In this document: positions 1 through 8,547 of the stretch, piece after piece
How the letters are laid out: every line of letters starts with the position of its first letter
Position numbering within the stretch: the stretch's first letter is position 1
NCBI RefSeq assembly: GCF_902706095.1
Contig: NZ_CACSJP010000003.1
Coordinates: 124,001 to 188,000 of the forward strand
Source: Rhizobium sp. 18065
GTDB taxonomy: Bacteria; Pseudomonadota; Alphaproteobacteria; Rhizobiales; Rhizobiaceae
Direction of reading: 5' to 3'
DNA length: 64,000 nucleotides
Made by a program: the position numbers and the translations under genes
The notes under the pieces: model-generated
Told to the model about the DNA's origin: nothing
Database searches by the model: none
Seen by the model: the letters and a program-made list of their open reading frames with translations, nothing else

Positions 1-76
1 GCATGATTCCGGCGCATTCGAGCAATGCTATTTCTGCATGGCTGCACTGCAACAAGGCGTATTTTATAAGCACGGC

Positions 77-252
77 GATGCTGTATGTTGGATTTCAACG
101 AAGCAATGCACCTCCTCCCGCAGAGCTTCGTGTTTCAGGCGACCCACTCCTCCTCCCAGGGGCGCCTGTAGGGACAGCGGCACTCCTCCTCCCAGTCGCT
201 GTTCATCATTTCGAAAAGCCTGCCGCACCTCCTCCCGCGGCAGGCTTTTTCG
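77..252 (+). ncRNA. alpha-r14 / NfeR1-like trans-acting sRNA with four anti-Shine-Dalgarno hairpins
   Basis: Four consecutive stem-loops each expose CCTCCTCCC, the complement of a ribosome-binding site, in the loop. Hairpin 1 is 99-130 (CGAAGC/GCTTCG plus TGC/GCA), hairpin 2 is 137-167 (AGGCG and CCC pair with GGG and CGCCT around one mismatch), hairpin 3 is 174-202 (ACAGCG/CGCTGT), and hairpin 4 is 214-249, an intrinsic terminator. The CCTCCTCCC copies start at 111, 149, 185 and 228. From knowledge of the family, the rhizobial alpha-r14 sRNAs such as S. meliloti NfeR1 carry redundant CCUCCUCCC motifs in loops and repress target mRNAs by base pairing near the start codon. The 5' end is a guess based on a TATAAG element at 65-70. 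Open frames across this interval have no coding character. Confidence in an RNA gene is high; the exact 5' end is uncertain. Confidence 0.82.
214..252 (+). terminator. Intrinsic terminator of the sRNA, with anti-SD loop
   Basis: A perfect 13-bp stem (AAAAGCCTGCCGC / GCGGCAGGCTTTT) encloses the loop ACCTCCTCCC and runs into a T tract. The terminator loop therefore doubles as the fourth anti-Shine-Dalgarno element. The A-rich foot of the stem might also let it serve the convergent dadA transcript. Confidence 0.88.
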
Positions 253-332
253 TTTGTGCGGGTTTCTCGGAAAATTTGGTGAAGCTGTTTGTGCCGACGT
301 GACGCCGGCTCCTTTGCCGATGCTGCCTCAGG

Positions 333-1583
333 TCAAGCGTAACGGCTGATCGCAAGATCTGTCGCATCAATATCAGGGGTGCGGCCACTGACGAGATCTG
401 AAATCACCCTTGCCGAGCCTGAGCTCATCGTCCATCCGAGCGTGCCATGTCCGGTGTTGAGGAACAGGCCCTTGATCTTCGTCGGGCCGATCACCGGCGT
501 TCCGTCCGGCGTCATCGGGCGCAGACCGGACCAGAATGTTGCCTTCGACACATCGCCGCCGGGAAACAGGTCTGACACCGAATGTTCAAGCGTGCGTCGC
601 CGCGCCTGGCCGAGATCATTGGTATAACCAGAGATTTCGGCCATGCCACCGACGCGAATGCGTTCGCCAAGTCGCGTGATGGCGATCTTGTAGGTTTCGT
701 CCATGACGGTGGATTCCGGCGCGCGTGACGCATCGGTGATCGGGATGGTCAGCGAATATCCCTTGACCGGATAGACGGGCAGGGAAATGCCAAGCGGCTT
801 CAGCAGGATAGGGGAGTAGCTACCCAGCGCCATGACGACGGCATCAGCTGCAAATCGTTGCTTGTCGGTAATAATTGTTCGGAGCTGTCCGCCTTCGACG
901 TCCAGGCCCAGTATATGATGGCCATAGGCAAATCGCACGCCGAGTGCTTCGGCCTTTGCGGCCAGCGCATTGGCAAACTTGAAGCAGTCGCCGGTTTCAT
1001 CCTTTGGGGTCAAAAGCCCGCCGACGATCCTGTCGCGCACCTGGGCGAGTGCCGGTTCCACACGAACACAGCCGTCACGGTCGAGCACTTCATAGGGGAT
1101 GCCGTCGGCAGCGAGCGCTTTGACGTCCTTGCCTGAAGCGTCCAGCTGTTGCTGTGTCCGAAACAGCTGCAGCGTGCCCTGCATGCGCTCGTCATAGGAA
1201 ATTCCCGTTTCGGTGCGCAGCGCAGCAAGCGATACGCGGCTGTAGTCAGCCAGTCGCAACATCCGGCTCTTGTTGATGGCATAACGCTTGGAGGTGCAGT
1301 TCGACAGCATCTTCAGCATCCATGACAGCATGGCTGCATCGATTTTGGGACGCAGGATCAGGGGTGCATGCTCCATGAGCAACCACTTCATCGCCTTCAT
1401 TGGAATGCCTGGGGCTGCCCAGGGTGAGCAGTAGCCGAAGGAGACTTCGCCGGCATTGGCAAAGCTGGTCTCGAGAGCGGGAGCCTGCTGACGGTCGATG
1501 ACTGTCACGTCGTGGCCGGCTTTCGCCAGCTGATAGGCAGACGTTACGCCGATGATGCCGGCGCCGAGAACGATGACTTTCAT
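333..1583 (-). CDS. dadA: D-amino acid dehydrogenase, FAD-dependent small subunit
   Basis: A 416-residue flavoprotein that oxidises D-amino acids (typically D-alanine) to 2-oxo acids and ammonia at the inner membrane, passing electrons to the respiratory chain. The N-terminus [20 protein letters not shown] is the FAD-binding Rossmann motif (GAGIIG at residues 7-12). The C-terminal part has the typical DAO-fold stretches [17 protein letters not shown] and [16 protein letters not shown]. Length matches the family (E. coli DadA is 432 residues). An in-frame ATG six codons upstream exists, but the start at 1583 places the Rossmann strand at the N-terminus as usual. No alanine racemase (dadX) neighbour is visible, so D-amino acids may come from elsewhere. 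The gene is convergent with the sRNA at the left edge. Confidence 0.9.
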   Translation of the reverse strand: MKVIVLGAGIIGVTSAYQLAKAGHDVTVIDRQQAPALETSFANAGEVSFGYCSPWAAPGIPMKAMKWLLMEHAPLILRPKIDAAMLSWMLKMLSNCTSKRYAINKSRMLRLADYSRVSLAALRTETGISYDERMQGTLQLFRTQQQLDASGKDVKALAADGIPYEVLDRDGCVRVEPALAQVRDRIVGGLLTPKDETGDCFKFANALAAKAEALGVRFAYGHHILGLDVEGGQLRTIITDKQRFAADAVVMALGSYSPILLKPLGISLPVYPVKGYSLTIPITDASRAPESTVMDETYKIAITRLGERIRVGGMAEISGYTNDLGQARRRTLEHSVSDLFPGGDVSKATFWSGLRPMTPDGTPVIGPTKIKGLFLNTGHGTLGWTMSSGSARVISDLVSGRTPDIDATDLAISRYA

Positions 1584-1961
1584 GTGGTCCCCACAGGCCA
1601 AGAGAAGCGTTCAGCAATAGCGCCGTTGCGAACGCAATGCGAGCCTTGTTGAGGCCGGCCATGCAGCGACTTGGCAGTTAGCCCCAACGAAATAACAGGG
1701 GGGGCCTTCACACGTCTGCAGATGATTTGGCACTCCATGCCGCCATGTGTGATCCGGAGTGTCCGGGTGATCCCCCAGTTTATAGGGACAACTATCACGA
1801 TCAGTTTCTGACGCTTTGATGACGAAATTGGAAAACCACTGAAAAGCACCGTCAAGCGACTGACATGCTGGACCCTTAAAGACAGGCCAGCAACGCCGGA
1901 CTTCGCCTCTGCACATGGCCGTCCAAAGCAAGTCAGCTCGTGTCTTGAAAGGTAGTATCCG
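1584..1961. other. Divergent intergenic region between dadA and the phosphodiesterase-ABC operon
   Basis: This 378-base gap should hold the promoters of both divergent units. The only structured element seen is the inverted repeat TTGCGAACGCAA at 1626-1637, 43 bases upstream of the dadA start, which could be an operator for dadA or a LacI-type site. The ribosome-binding site of the right-hand operon is AAAGG at 1948-1952. No small gene is convincing. Confidence 0.5.
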
Positions 1962-2798
1962 ATGAAAGTCGTCCAGATCAGCGACACCCATTTCAGCCCG
2001 TCCAAGGCGCATTTCAACGGCAACTGGGAGCCCGTGCGACGCTGGATCGAGACGGTGAGGCCTGATGTGGTCGTGCATACCGGCGACCTTACGATAGATG
2101 GTGCCGATCAGGACGAAGACATCAGTTTTTCCATGTCCTTGCTGCAGGAACTTGATGTTCCGGTTCTGTTGGTCCCCGGTAATCACGATGTCGGCCATAT
2201 GCCCGGTTCGTTGCAGCCGATCGACGACCTGCGCCTTGAGCGCTGGCGCCGGCTGGCGGGGCCCGATCGCTTTGCCAAGGACCTCGGCAACTGGCGACTG
2301 ATCGGCCTCAACAGCCTGTTGATCGGCTCGGGCCACGCGGAAGAAAGTGAGCAAGTCGATTGGCTTGTTGAGATGCTGGAAGGTCGCAACGGCCGGCGGG
2401 TGGCGATCTTCGGTCACAAGCCGCTGTTCGTCGATGATCCGGCAGAAGGCGACACGGGTTACTGGGGCGCTGGTCCCGCCGTTCGCCAGCAACTGCTCGA
2501 GCTGTTTGCCGCTCATGACGTCGCGCTCTATGCCAGCGGCCATCTGCACTGGGCCTGGCAGGGCGAGATAGGTGCGACCAAGCTCGTCTGGGCGCCGCCG
2601 ACCTCCTTCATTATCGATACGCTGGAGCGTGAAATGCCGGGCGAGCGACTGGTCGGCGGTGTCGTGCATCACTTGGCTGACGGCGTGACGAGCGAGATCG
2701 TTGCAGTCGACGGCACCACGGCACACATCCTCGATCATGTGATCGACGAGGTTTATCCGCGCCATGCGACCAAGGTTGTCGTGGAGGCGGCCCAATGA
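1962..2798 (+). CDS. Calcineurin-like metallophosphoesterase (GpdQ/CpdA-type phosphodiesterase)
   Basis: A 278-residue cytoplasmic binuclear metal phosphodiesterase. All metal-binding motifs are present in order: DTHF near residue 8, GDLTIDG near 41, GNHDV near 71, GHKPL, and the C-terminal GHLHWAW. This layout matches class III cyclic nucleotide or glycerophosphodiester phosphodiesterases (Icc/CpdA, GpdQ). The stop overlaps the start of the ABC ATPase by 4 bases (ATGA), so the enzyme is the first gene of a five-gene transport operon. That context suggests it processes the imported substrate, for example a phosphodiester, rather than acting as a global cAMP phosphodiesterase. Substrate not determined. 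Confidence 0.85.
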   Translation: MKVVQISDTHFSPSKAHFNGNWEPVRRWIETVRPDVVVHTGDLTIDGADQDEDISFSMSLLQELDVPVLLVPGNHDVGHMPGSLQPIDDLRLERWRRLAGPDRFAKDLGNWRLIGLNSLLIGSGHAEESEQVDWLVEMLEGRNGRRVAIFGHKPLFVDDPAEGDTGYWGAGPAVRQQLLELFAAHDVALYASGHLHWAWQGEIGATKLVWAPPTSFIIDTLEREMPGERLVGGVVHHLADGVTSEIVAVDGTTAHILDHVIDEVYPRHATKVVVEAAQ

Positions 2799-3964
2799 CT
2801 GCCTTCATCCTTCGCGACATCAACAAGGCCTTCGGTGGTAACAGCATCCTGAAAGGCGTCAGTCTTGAGGCGGAAGTCGGGGAGTTCATTGCCCTTGTCG
2901 GTCCGTCTGGCTGCGGCAAGAGCACGCTGCTTCGCATCGTCGCCGGCCTCGATCATGCAGATCGTGGCGAGATCGTTATCGGCGGCGAAGACGTCTTGGC
3001 CAAGGCTGCAGGCGACCGCAACGTCGCAATGGTTTTCCAGTCTTACGCGCTCTACCCGCATCTGACGGCAGGCCAGAACATTGCTGTGCCGCTCGCCATG
3101 CGCCGACTGTCGACGGCCGGCCGTCTGCCGCTGATTGGAGACCTTCTGTCTGGCCAGCGCCAGATCCGCGCCGATATCCAGCGCGACGTTCGCGCCATGG
3201 CGAGTTCGCTCAAGATCGACCACCTGCTCGATCGCAAGCCGGGCCAGATGTCAGGTGGCCAGCGCCAGCGCGTGGCATTGGCACGCGCCATGGTCCGACA
3301 GCCGAACGTCTTTCTGATGGACGAGCCGCTCTCCAATCTGGATGCCAACCTGCGTGTCCATGCCCGCGGCGAAATCGTTGAGCTGCATCGCAAGGCCGGT
3401 GTGCCGACGCTCTATGTCACGCATGACCAGTCGGAAGCCCTGTCCATGGCCGACCGCGTTGCCGTGATGATCGGTGGCCGGCTGCTGCAGCTCGACAGCC
3501 CGCGCACCATCTACGACGATCCCTCACATCTCGAAGTGGCGAAATTCCTCGGCCAGCCGCGCATCAATGTGCTGTCGACCGTGATTGACGACAACGGCCT
3601 CGTCCATGTCGGCAACATCCGGCTTGCTACGCGCAAGGACCTCAAGCCCGGAGCGGCACTGACGATCGCGTTTCGTCCCGAATTCGTTCGGCTTGGCGAG
3701 GCCGGTGAGGGTGGTCTGCCGGCGCGGGTCGAGCGATTGGAATTCCTCGGCTCCGAAGTGGTGGTCTTTACCAAGCTCGCGGCAATGGATGCGGTCGTTG
3801 TGGCGAAGATCGCGCCTGCGGACGCGATCGGGCTCAAGCCTGGCCAGCCAATCGATCTCAAGATCGATCCGGACGCAATCCTGCTCTTCGATGAACAGGG
3901 TGAGCGCCTGCCGGCCAGCGTGGCCATGGTATCGGCTTTGCGATCGGAGGCCCTTCATGGATAG
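2795..3964 (+). CDS. ABC importer ATPase, UgpC/MalK (CUT1) family
   Basis: A 389-residue nucleotide-binding subunit that powers the permease pair encoded next. It has Walker A GPSGCGKST near residue 38, the signature MSGGQRQR, Walker B FLMDEPLSNLD and the H-loop YVTHDQSEA, then a C-terminal TOBE/MalK-like regulatory region of about 140 residues. A roughly 20-residue insertion lies between Q-loop and signature (around RRLSTAGRLPLIGD), longer than in E. coli MalK or UgpC. It overlaps the upstream phosphodiesterase by 4 bases and the downstream permease by 8, indicating translational coupling. Confidence 0.93.
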   Translation: MTAFILRDINKAFGGNSILKGVSLEAEVGEFIALVGPSGCGKSTLLRIVAGLDHADRGEIVIGGEDVLAKAAGDRNVAMVFQSYALYPHLTAGQNIAVPLAMRRLSTAGRLPLIGDLLSGQRQIRADIQRDVRAMASSLKIDHLLDRKPGQMSGGQRQRVALARAMVRQPNVFLMDEPLSNLDANLRVHARGEIVELHRKAGVPTLYVTHDQSEALSMADRVAVMIGGRLLQLDSPRTIYDDPSHLEVAKFLGQPRINVLSTVIDDNGLVHVGNIRLATRKDLKPGAALTIAFRPEFVRLGEAGEGGLPARVERLEFLGSEVVVFTKLAAMDAVVVAKIAPADAIGLKPGQPIDLKIDPDAILLFDEQGERLPASVAMVSALRSEALHG

Positions 3965-4895
3965 TCTTGTCTTGGATCGCAGCGCCATGCCCTCGCTTTC
4001 CCGAAAGGGTGCTCGACTGGCGCAGCGCCGGGAAGCCCGCATTGCCATGGCGCTTTCGGCACCGGCACTGTTGCTGATCTTCTGCTTCATCATCTTGCCG
4101 ACCATCGCGGTAATCGTCCTCGGTTTTACCGATTTCGAACTTGGCTATGGCAGTTTCAATTTTGTCGGCTTCGAGAACTATGCAGAGCTGTTGAACGACC
4201 GCACCTTCCGAAAGTCGCTGTGGAATACCACGGTCTATGCGGCGATCGTGGCGCCGGCTTCGATGGCGCTCGGGCTTGCCATCGCGCTGCTGATCGAATC
4301 CGAGGGTTGGGGCAAGAGCCTGTTTCGCACTGCCTATTTCCTGCCGGTCGCGTCGCTGCTCGTTGCCATGGCCACCGTGTGGCAATATCTCTTCCATCCG
4401 ACGATCGGGCCGATCAACGCAATGCTCGACATGATCGGCATCCAGGGTCCGAACTGGCTCGGCGCGTCGAAAACCGTGATGACCAGCCTGTCGATCATCG
4501 GCATTTGGCAATCGACCGGCTTCAACATGGTCCTGTTCCTTGCCGGTCTTTCTGCCATCCCGCGTGAGCTCTATCAGGCGGCTGAAGTCGACTGCGCCCG
4601 TTCGGCTCTCTCGAGGTTCCGGCTAGTGACCTGGCCAATGCTTGGTCCGACGACCCTCTTCGTCACGACAATCAGCACCATCAATGCGGTGAAGGTGTTC
4701 GAGACGGTGAAGACGCTGACCGAAGGCGGCCCAAACAAAGCGTCCGAAGTCCTGCTCTTCACCATCTACCAGGAAGGTTTCGTCTTCCTGCGTGTCGGCT
4801 ATGCCTCGGCGATGACCGTGATCTTCCTGGCCATCCTCGTATCGCTGATGTTCCTCCAGTACCGCGTCATGGACCGGAAGGTGCACTACGCATGA
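3957..4895 (+). CDS. ABC importer permease, UgpA/MalF-type
   Basis: A 312-residue inner-membrane permease of the binding-protein-dependent transport family. Six hydrophobic segments are visible, the first around ALSAPALLLIFCFIILPTIAV. The cytoplasmic EAA loop is present as ELYQAAEVDCARSALSRFRLVTWP, the ATPase contact. The frame is open further upstream, but the start at 3957 is preferred: GGAGG at 3946-3950 is correctly spaced and the protein begins with the usual short cytoplasmic leader. It overlaps the ATPase stop by 8 bases and the next permease by 4. Confidence 0.92.
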   Translation: MDSLVLDRSAMPSLSRKGARLAQRREARIAMALSAPALLLIFCFIILPTIAVIVLGFTDFELGYGSFNFVGFENYAELLNDRTFRKSLWNTTVYAAIVAPASMALGLAIALLIESEGWGKSLFRTAYFLPVASLLVAMATVWQYLFHPTIGPINAMLDMIGIQGPNWLGASKTVMTSLSIIGIWQSTGFNMVLFLAGLSAIPRELYQAAEVDCARSALSRFRLVTWPMLGPTTLFVTTISTINAVKVFETVKTLTEGGPNKASEVLLFTIYQEGFVFLRVGYASAMTVIFLAILVSLMFLQYRVMDRKVHYA

Positions 4896-5728
4896 CACAG
4901 GCTCCATTTTCCCTCGGCCGCATCCTGCGTTTCGCCGCCCTTTCCTTTGGCGCCATCCTGTTTCTGGCGCCCTACATCTTCATGATTTCTACCGCCGGCA
5001 AAGCACAGAGCGAGATATTCTCCTCCTCGCTCTCGCTGATCCCGCAGACCTGGTCGTATGCCGAAAACTTCGCCAAGGCCTTCGGCCGGGTATCCATGGC
5101 GGGACTGCTTTTCAACGGCATCGTCGTTTGCGCACTGATCCTGATTGTCCAGGTCGTGGTGGCAATCCCTTGCGCCTATGCCATGGCCAAGCTCTCCTTT
5201 GCCGCCGCGCGTCTGATGATGGCGCTGGTTATGCTCGGTCTGCTCGTCCCGATCCATGCGACGGCCCTGCCGCTCTATGTCGCCTTTGATCGGCTGTCTG
5301 TGCTCAACAGCTATTTCGCACTGGTCGCGCCGTTCTCGATTTCAGTGTTTGCGATCTTCCTGTTCCTGCAGTTCTTTCGCGGCATTCCCGATGACCTGAT
5401 CCATGCGGCACGGCTCGACGGCATGTCGGAGACCGGCATCGTTGCTAGGGTGATCGTGCCGAATGCCTGGCCGGCAATCACTGCCTTTTCGATCTTCTCG
5501 GTCGTTGCCCATTGGAATGATCTGTTCTGGCCGCTGATCGTCGTCACCAACCAGTCCTATGCCACCCCGCCGCTCGGCCTTCTCTACTTCCGCGCGGCTG
5601 AGGCTGGCGACGACTACGGCGCGCTGATGGCCGCCACGCTCATCATTACCCTTCCTCTCGTTCTCGCCTTCCTGCTCGCGCAGAAGCGCTTCGTCGAGGG
5701 TATCACCATGACCGGTCTGAAAGGCTGA
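4892..5728 (+). CDS. ABC importer permease, UgpE/MalG-type
   Basis: A 278-residue second permease subunit with six membrane segments, beginning ILRFAALSFGAILFLAPYIFM. The EAA-loop motif is DDLIHAARLDGMSETGIVARVIVPNAWP. The start codon overlaps the previous stop as ATGA. Together with the upstream permease and ATPase it forms a complete CUT1 translocator. The 24-base gap to the binding protein gene contains a GGAG ribosome-binding site. Confidence 0.92.
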   Translation: MTQAPFSLGRILRFAALSFGAILFLAPYIFMISTAGKAQSEIFSSSLSLIPQTWSYAENFAKAFGRVSMAGLLFNGIVVCALILIVQVVVAIPCAYAMAKLSFAAARLMMALVMLGLLVPIHATALPLYVAFDRLSVLNSYFALVAPFSISVFAIFLFLQFFRGIPDDLIHAARLDGMSETGIVARVIVPNAWPAITAFSIFSVVAHWNDLFWPLIVVTNQSYATPPLGLLYFRAAEAGDDYGALMAATLIITLPLVLAFLLAQKRFVEGITMTGLKG

Positions 5729-5752
5729 TCGGTCCAACCCAGGAGATCTGCA

Positions 5753-7018
5753 ATGACTCTTTTCAAGAAAGCGATGGCCGTAGCCGCGGTCACGATGGCG
5801 ACCTTCGTCCCGGCGCATGCCGAAACGGTGCTCAACATCCACTATCCGATGCCTGGCTTCTTCAAGGACGTGATGGACACGATCTCGAAGAAGTTCATGG
5901 AAGAAAACCCCGATATCAAGATCACCTTCGCCAACCCGTCGGCGACCTATGAAGAAGGTATTCAGACCATCATGCGTCAGGCGGGCACGGCAGAAATGCC
6001 TGACGTCACCTTCATTGGCCTGAACCGTCTACGCATGCTCAATGAGCGTGATATTCCCGTCGACCTCGGCCCGTTCATGTCCAAGGACGGCAATATGGCC
6101 GATCAGGGCTTTTCCGACAACATCCTGAAGCTCGCCCAGGTCAAGGGCAAACAGGTCGGTCTCGCCTTCGCGACCTCCAACCCGATCATGTATTACAACG
6201 CCGATCTGGTTCGCAAAGCCGGCGGCAATCCGGACGTCGCGCCAAAGACCTGGGACGAGGTCATTGCACTCTCCTCCAAGATCAAGGCACTCGGCGACGG
6301 CAATGAAGGCATCGACTTTCGCTGGCAGGGTGACGACTGGATGTTCTCCGCGCTGCTGTTCGGCGCCGGCGGCAAGATGCTGAATGATCAAGAGACCGCT
6401 GTTGCTTTCAACGGCCCCGAAGGCGTGAAGGCATTTGAACTGGTCGATCGCATGGTCAAGGAAGGCGGTCTTCCGGTCTTCACCAAGCAGGCTGGCGAAC
6501 AGGCCTTTGTGGCCGGCAAGGTCGGCTTTGCCTTCCAGACAACGGGCGCGCTTCGCAACACGATCAAGAATGTCGGCGACAAGTTCGACCTGCGCACCGC
6601 TCATATTCCGCTGATCGACCCGGTCAACGGCAAGCTGCCGACCGGCGGCAACGCGGCTGTCATGTTGACCCGCGACATTGAAAAGCAGGACGCTGCCTGG
6701 AAGTTCATCAAGTTCGCTTCGGGACCATACGGCGCCTCGGTCGTCGTTCCGGGCACGGGCTATGTTCCCAACAATGAACTGGCCGCGACGTCGCCAGAGT
6801 ATCTCGGCAATTTCTACAAGGAAAACCCGCTGTTTCGCGCCGGCCTCGAGCAGATGCCGCTGATGCAGCCCTGGTATGCGTTCCCGGGTTCAAACGGTGT
6901 GAAGGTCACCCAGACCATCGTTGAGAACCTGTCGCGCGTGGTCGAGCAGTCTGCCGAGCCGAAGGAAGCGCTGGACGACGCCGCAGCCGAAGTCGAAGGC
7001 CTGCTGCCGCGCAGCTGA
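5753..7018 (+). CDS. Extracellular solute-binding protein, family 1 (UgpB-like)
   Basis: A 421-residue periplasmic receptor that delivers substrate to the permease pair. The N-terminus is a Sec signal peptide (positive start, hydrophobic core, cleavage after AHA near residue 23). The mature part has the family 1 hallmarks NPDIKITF, MPDVTFIGLN, PKTWDEVIALSSKIKA and WKFIKFASGP. It resembles glycerol-3-phosphate or glycerophosphodiester binding proteins in general build, but the ligand cannot be read from sequence. Last gene of the operon, followed 35 bases later by a strong terminator. Confidence 0.9.
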   Translation: MTLFKKAMAVAAVTMATFVPAHAETVLNIHYPMPGFFKDVMDTISKKFMEENPDIKITFANPSATYEEGIQTIMRQAGTAEMPDVTFIGLNRLRMLNERDIPVDLGPFMSKDGNMADQGFSDNILKLAQVKGKQVGLAFATSNPIMYYNADLVRKAGGNPDVAPKTWDEVIALSSKIKALGDGNEGIDFRWQGDDWMFSALLFGAGGKMLNDQETAVAFNGPEGVKAFELVDRMVKEGGLPVFTKQAGEQAFVAGKVGFAFQTTGALRNTIKNVGDKFDLRTAHIPLIDPVNGKLPTGGNAAVMLTRDIEKQDAAWKFIKFASGPYGASVVVPGTGYVPNNELAATSPEYLGNFYKENPLFRAGLEQMPLMQPWYAFPGSNGVKVTQTIVENLSRVVEQSAEPKEALDDAAAEVEGLLPRS

Positions 7019-7052
7019 TACAGGGATTGATCGGCTAAGCCGCAAACGATGG

Positions 7053-7081
7053 TGCGCCGCCCCCAAGGGCGGCGCATTTTT
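7053..7081 (+). terminator. Intrinsic terminator of the phosphodiesterase-ABC operon
   Basis: A perfect 10-bp GC-rich stem, TGCGCCGCCC / GGGCGGCGCA, with loop CCAA is followed by five T residues. It lies between the convergent ABC operon and the LacI-type regulator gene. The T tract serves the plus strand. Confidence 0.93.
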
Positions 7082-7082
7082 G

Positions 7083-8078
7083 TCACAACGCTTTATTGAT
7101 GCTGCGCACTGTGCCGCCCGGCTTCAGCTTGTATGCCATGCTCAGATGGCGCGGTTCCGCAGCGTTTTCGGCGATGTCCAGCAGCAGCGAGGCGGCAGTG
7201 GTTCCCATGCTTGCATCTGCCATTTCGATTGTCGACAAAGTCGGATCAAACAGGCGGCCGATGGCAATGCCGTCGAAACCGGCGACAGAGATATCGCCAG
7301 GCACGGACAGACCCTCGCGGCGCAGCGCACCGATGACGCCGAGCGCCAGAAGATCGTTTGAGGCAATGATTGCGGTTGGGCGATGGGCAAGCAGCGCCTG
7401 GCTGAGATCGAGTTCGTCATTGCCGGTGACGAACGGGATCTGCAACGCCTTGAGGGCTTCAAGTCCGGCAGCAGCCAACGCGTCGCAATAGCCGTCATAG
7501 CGCCGACGCGCCCGATCTGAACTTTCAAACGAGCCAGAGACGAACAGGATTTTCTTGTGGCCGTGTTCGATCAGATGCTGGGCAAGCTCCATTGCCGCCG
7601 CTCGGTTGTCTGTCGTCACCGCCGCCTGGAAGCGCGCCGTCGGCAGATTGTTCAGAAGCACGATCGGCGGCAGATGGGCGGGCAGGTCATTCTGGCTCTT
7701 CTCCATGTCGCAGACGGTGACAATCAGTCCGGTCGGCTTTTCCGCCAGGAGCGACGCAATCGCATCAGATTCGCGGGATGGATCATAGTCGGATTGGGCG
7801 ATCAGCACACCATGTCCCGAAAGCCGCATGCGGTTCTGGATTCCCGACAGGGAGGCGGCAAAAACCGGATTGGTGATGCTCGGGATGAGAACGCCGATCA
7901 CGGGTCGCCGCCGGCCGGTAGTGGTCGCGCCATCGATACGGTGGTAGCCAAGGTCGGATGCGGCCTTGCGCACGCGCCGGACCATGCTTTCGCTGGTTGG
8001 TCCGCTTCTGCCGAGCACGCGGCTGACGGTCGCCGTGGAGCAGCCGGCCCTCAGCGCAATCTCCTCAAGGGTCGCCAT
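7083..8078 (-). CDS. LacI/GalR-family transcriptional regulator
   Basis: A 331-residue DNA-binding repressor. Residues 1-20 (ATLEEIALRAGCSTATVSRV) are the LacI helix-turn-helix, followed by the hinge (VRKAASDLGYHRID) and a periplasmic-binding-protein-like effector domain with VIGVLIPSITNPVF, VSGSFESSDRARRRYDGY and AIIASNDLLALGVI. It is convergent with the ABC operon and ends 1-2 bases from that operon's terminator, so it is the likely local regulator. No clear symmetrical LacI operator was found directly upstream of the operon. Confidence 0.9.
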   Translation of the reverse strand: MATLEEIALRAGCSTATVSRVLGRSGPTSESMVRRVRKAASDLGYHRIDGATTTGRRRPVIGVLIPSITNPVFAASLSGIQNRMRLSGHGVLIAQSDYDPSRESDAIASLLAEKPTGLIVTVCDMEKSQNDLPAHLPPIVLLNNLPTARFQAAVTTDNRAAAMELAQHLIEHGHKKILFVSGSFESSDRARRRYDGYCDALAAAGLEALKALQIPFVTGNDELDLSQALLAHRPTAIIASNDLLALGVIGALRREGLSVPGDISVAGFDGIAIGRLFDPTLSTIEMADASMGTTAASLLLDIAENAAEPRHLSMAYKLKPGGTVRSINKAL

Positions 8079-8547
8079 GTGATCTCGCGTTGATGGTGCT
8101 GTAGAACAGCCCGTTGGGGCGGCTTTTTGAGCACGGTGGAACCTCTGCTAGCGGACTTCGATGACAGTGGTTTGACGCAAGAAGAGACGCGTCGCGGCCT
8201 GGAGCTGGGCCAATTTCGTCCCGTTTATGTTCTACCCCTTGTTTCGAGGTCAATCACCACGCTGCATGCGATGTGTTTCTTGCTGTGCGCCGGCCCGCGC
8301 AGCCCTGTCTACGGAGAAGGCTGAGGCAAAGCCGATGCTTGAATTTGTTATCAAACGTCATTCGGGGGCCGCTTTGCTGAGCAATGTATTCGCGACTTAG
8401 TTGCGCCAGCAAGTTTTGAACCCGAAGCCTAGTTTTGGGATTCTGAGCTGATCACAGACGGTTTTGTGGCACTATATTCGATCTAATCGTGCCTGTGACT
8501 TCAATCGCAATCGCCAAAACTCGATGACCATCACGAAGGAGAGTATA
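8079..8547. other. Intergenic region between the LacI-type regulator and the lipoprotein gene
   Basis: 469 bases with no convincing gene. It holds the outward promoter of the regulator and the promoter of the lipoprotein. A TATATT element at about 8472-8477 with TGATCA 18 bases upstream is a possible promoter. Nothing else recognisable is seen. Confidence 0.4.

Noticed and set aside
111..236. Possible CRISPR array from four regularly spaced CCTCCTCCC copies
   Set aside because: Repeat units are only 9 bases and the intervening parts pair with each other as hairpin stems, which spacers do not do; no cas genes.
3..349. Overlapping open frames of about 100 codons at the left edge
   Set aside because: They cover the sRNA hairpins; high Cys/Pro/Ser content, no ribosome-binding site and no coding periodicity. 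The structured RNA explains the sequence.
1611..2795. 394-codon open frame on the minus strand opposite the phosphodiesterase
   Set aside because: It is antisense to a gene with all metallophosphoesterase motifs and has no recognisable domain; high GC creates long antisense frames.
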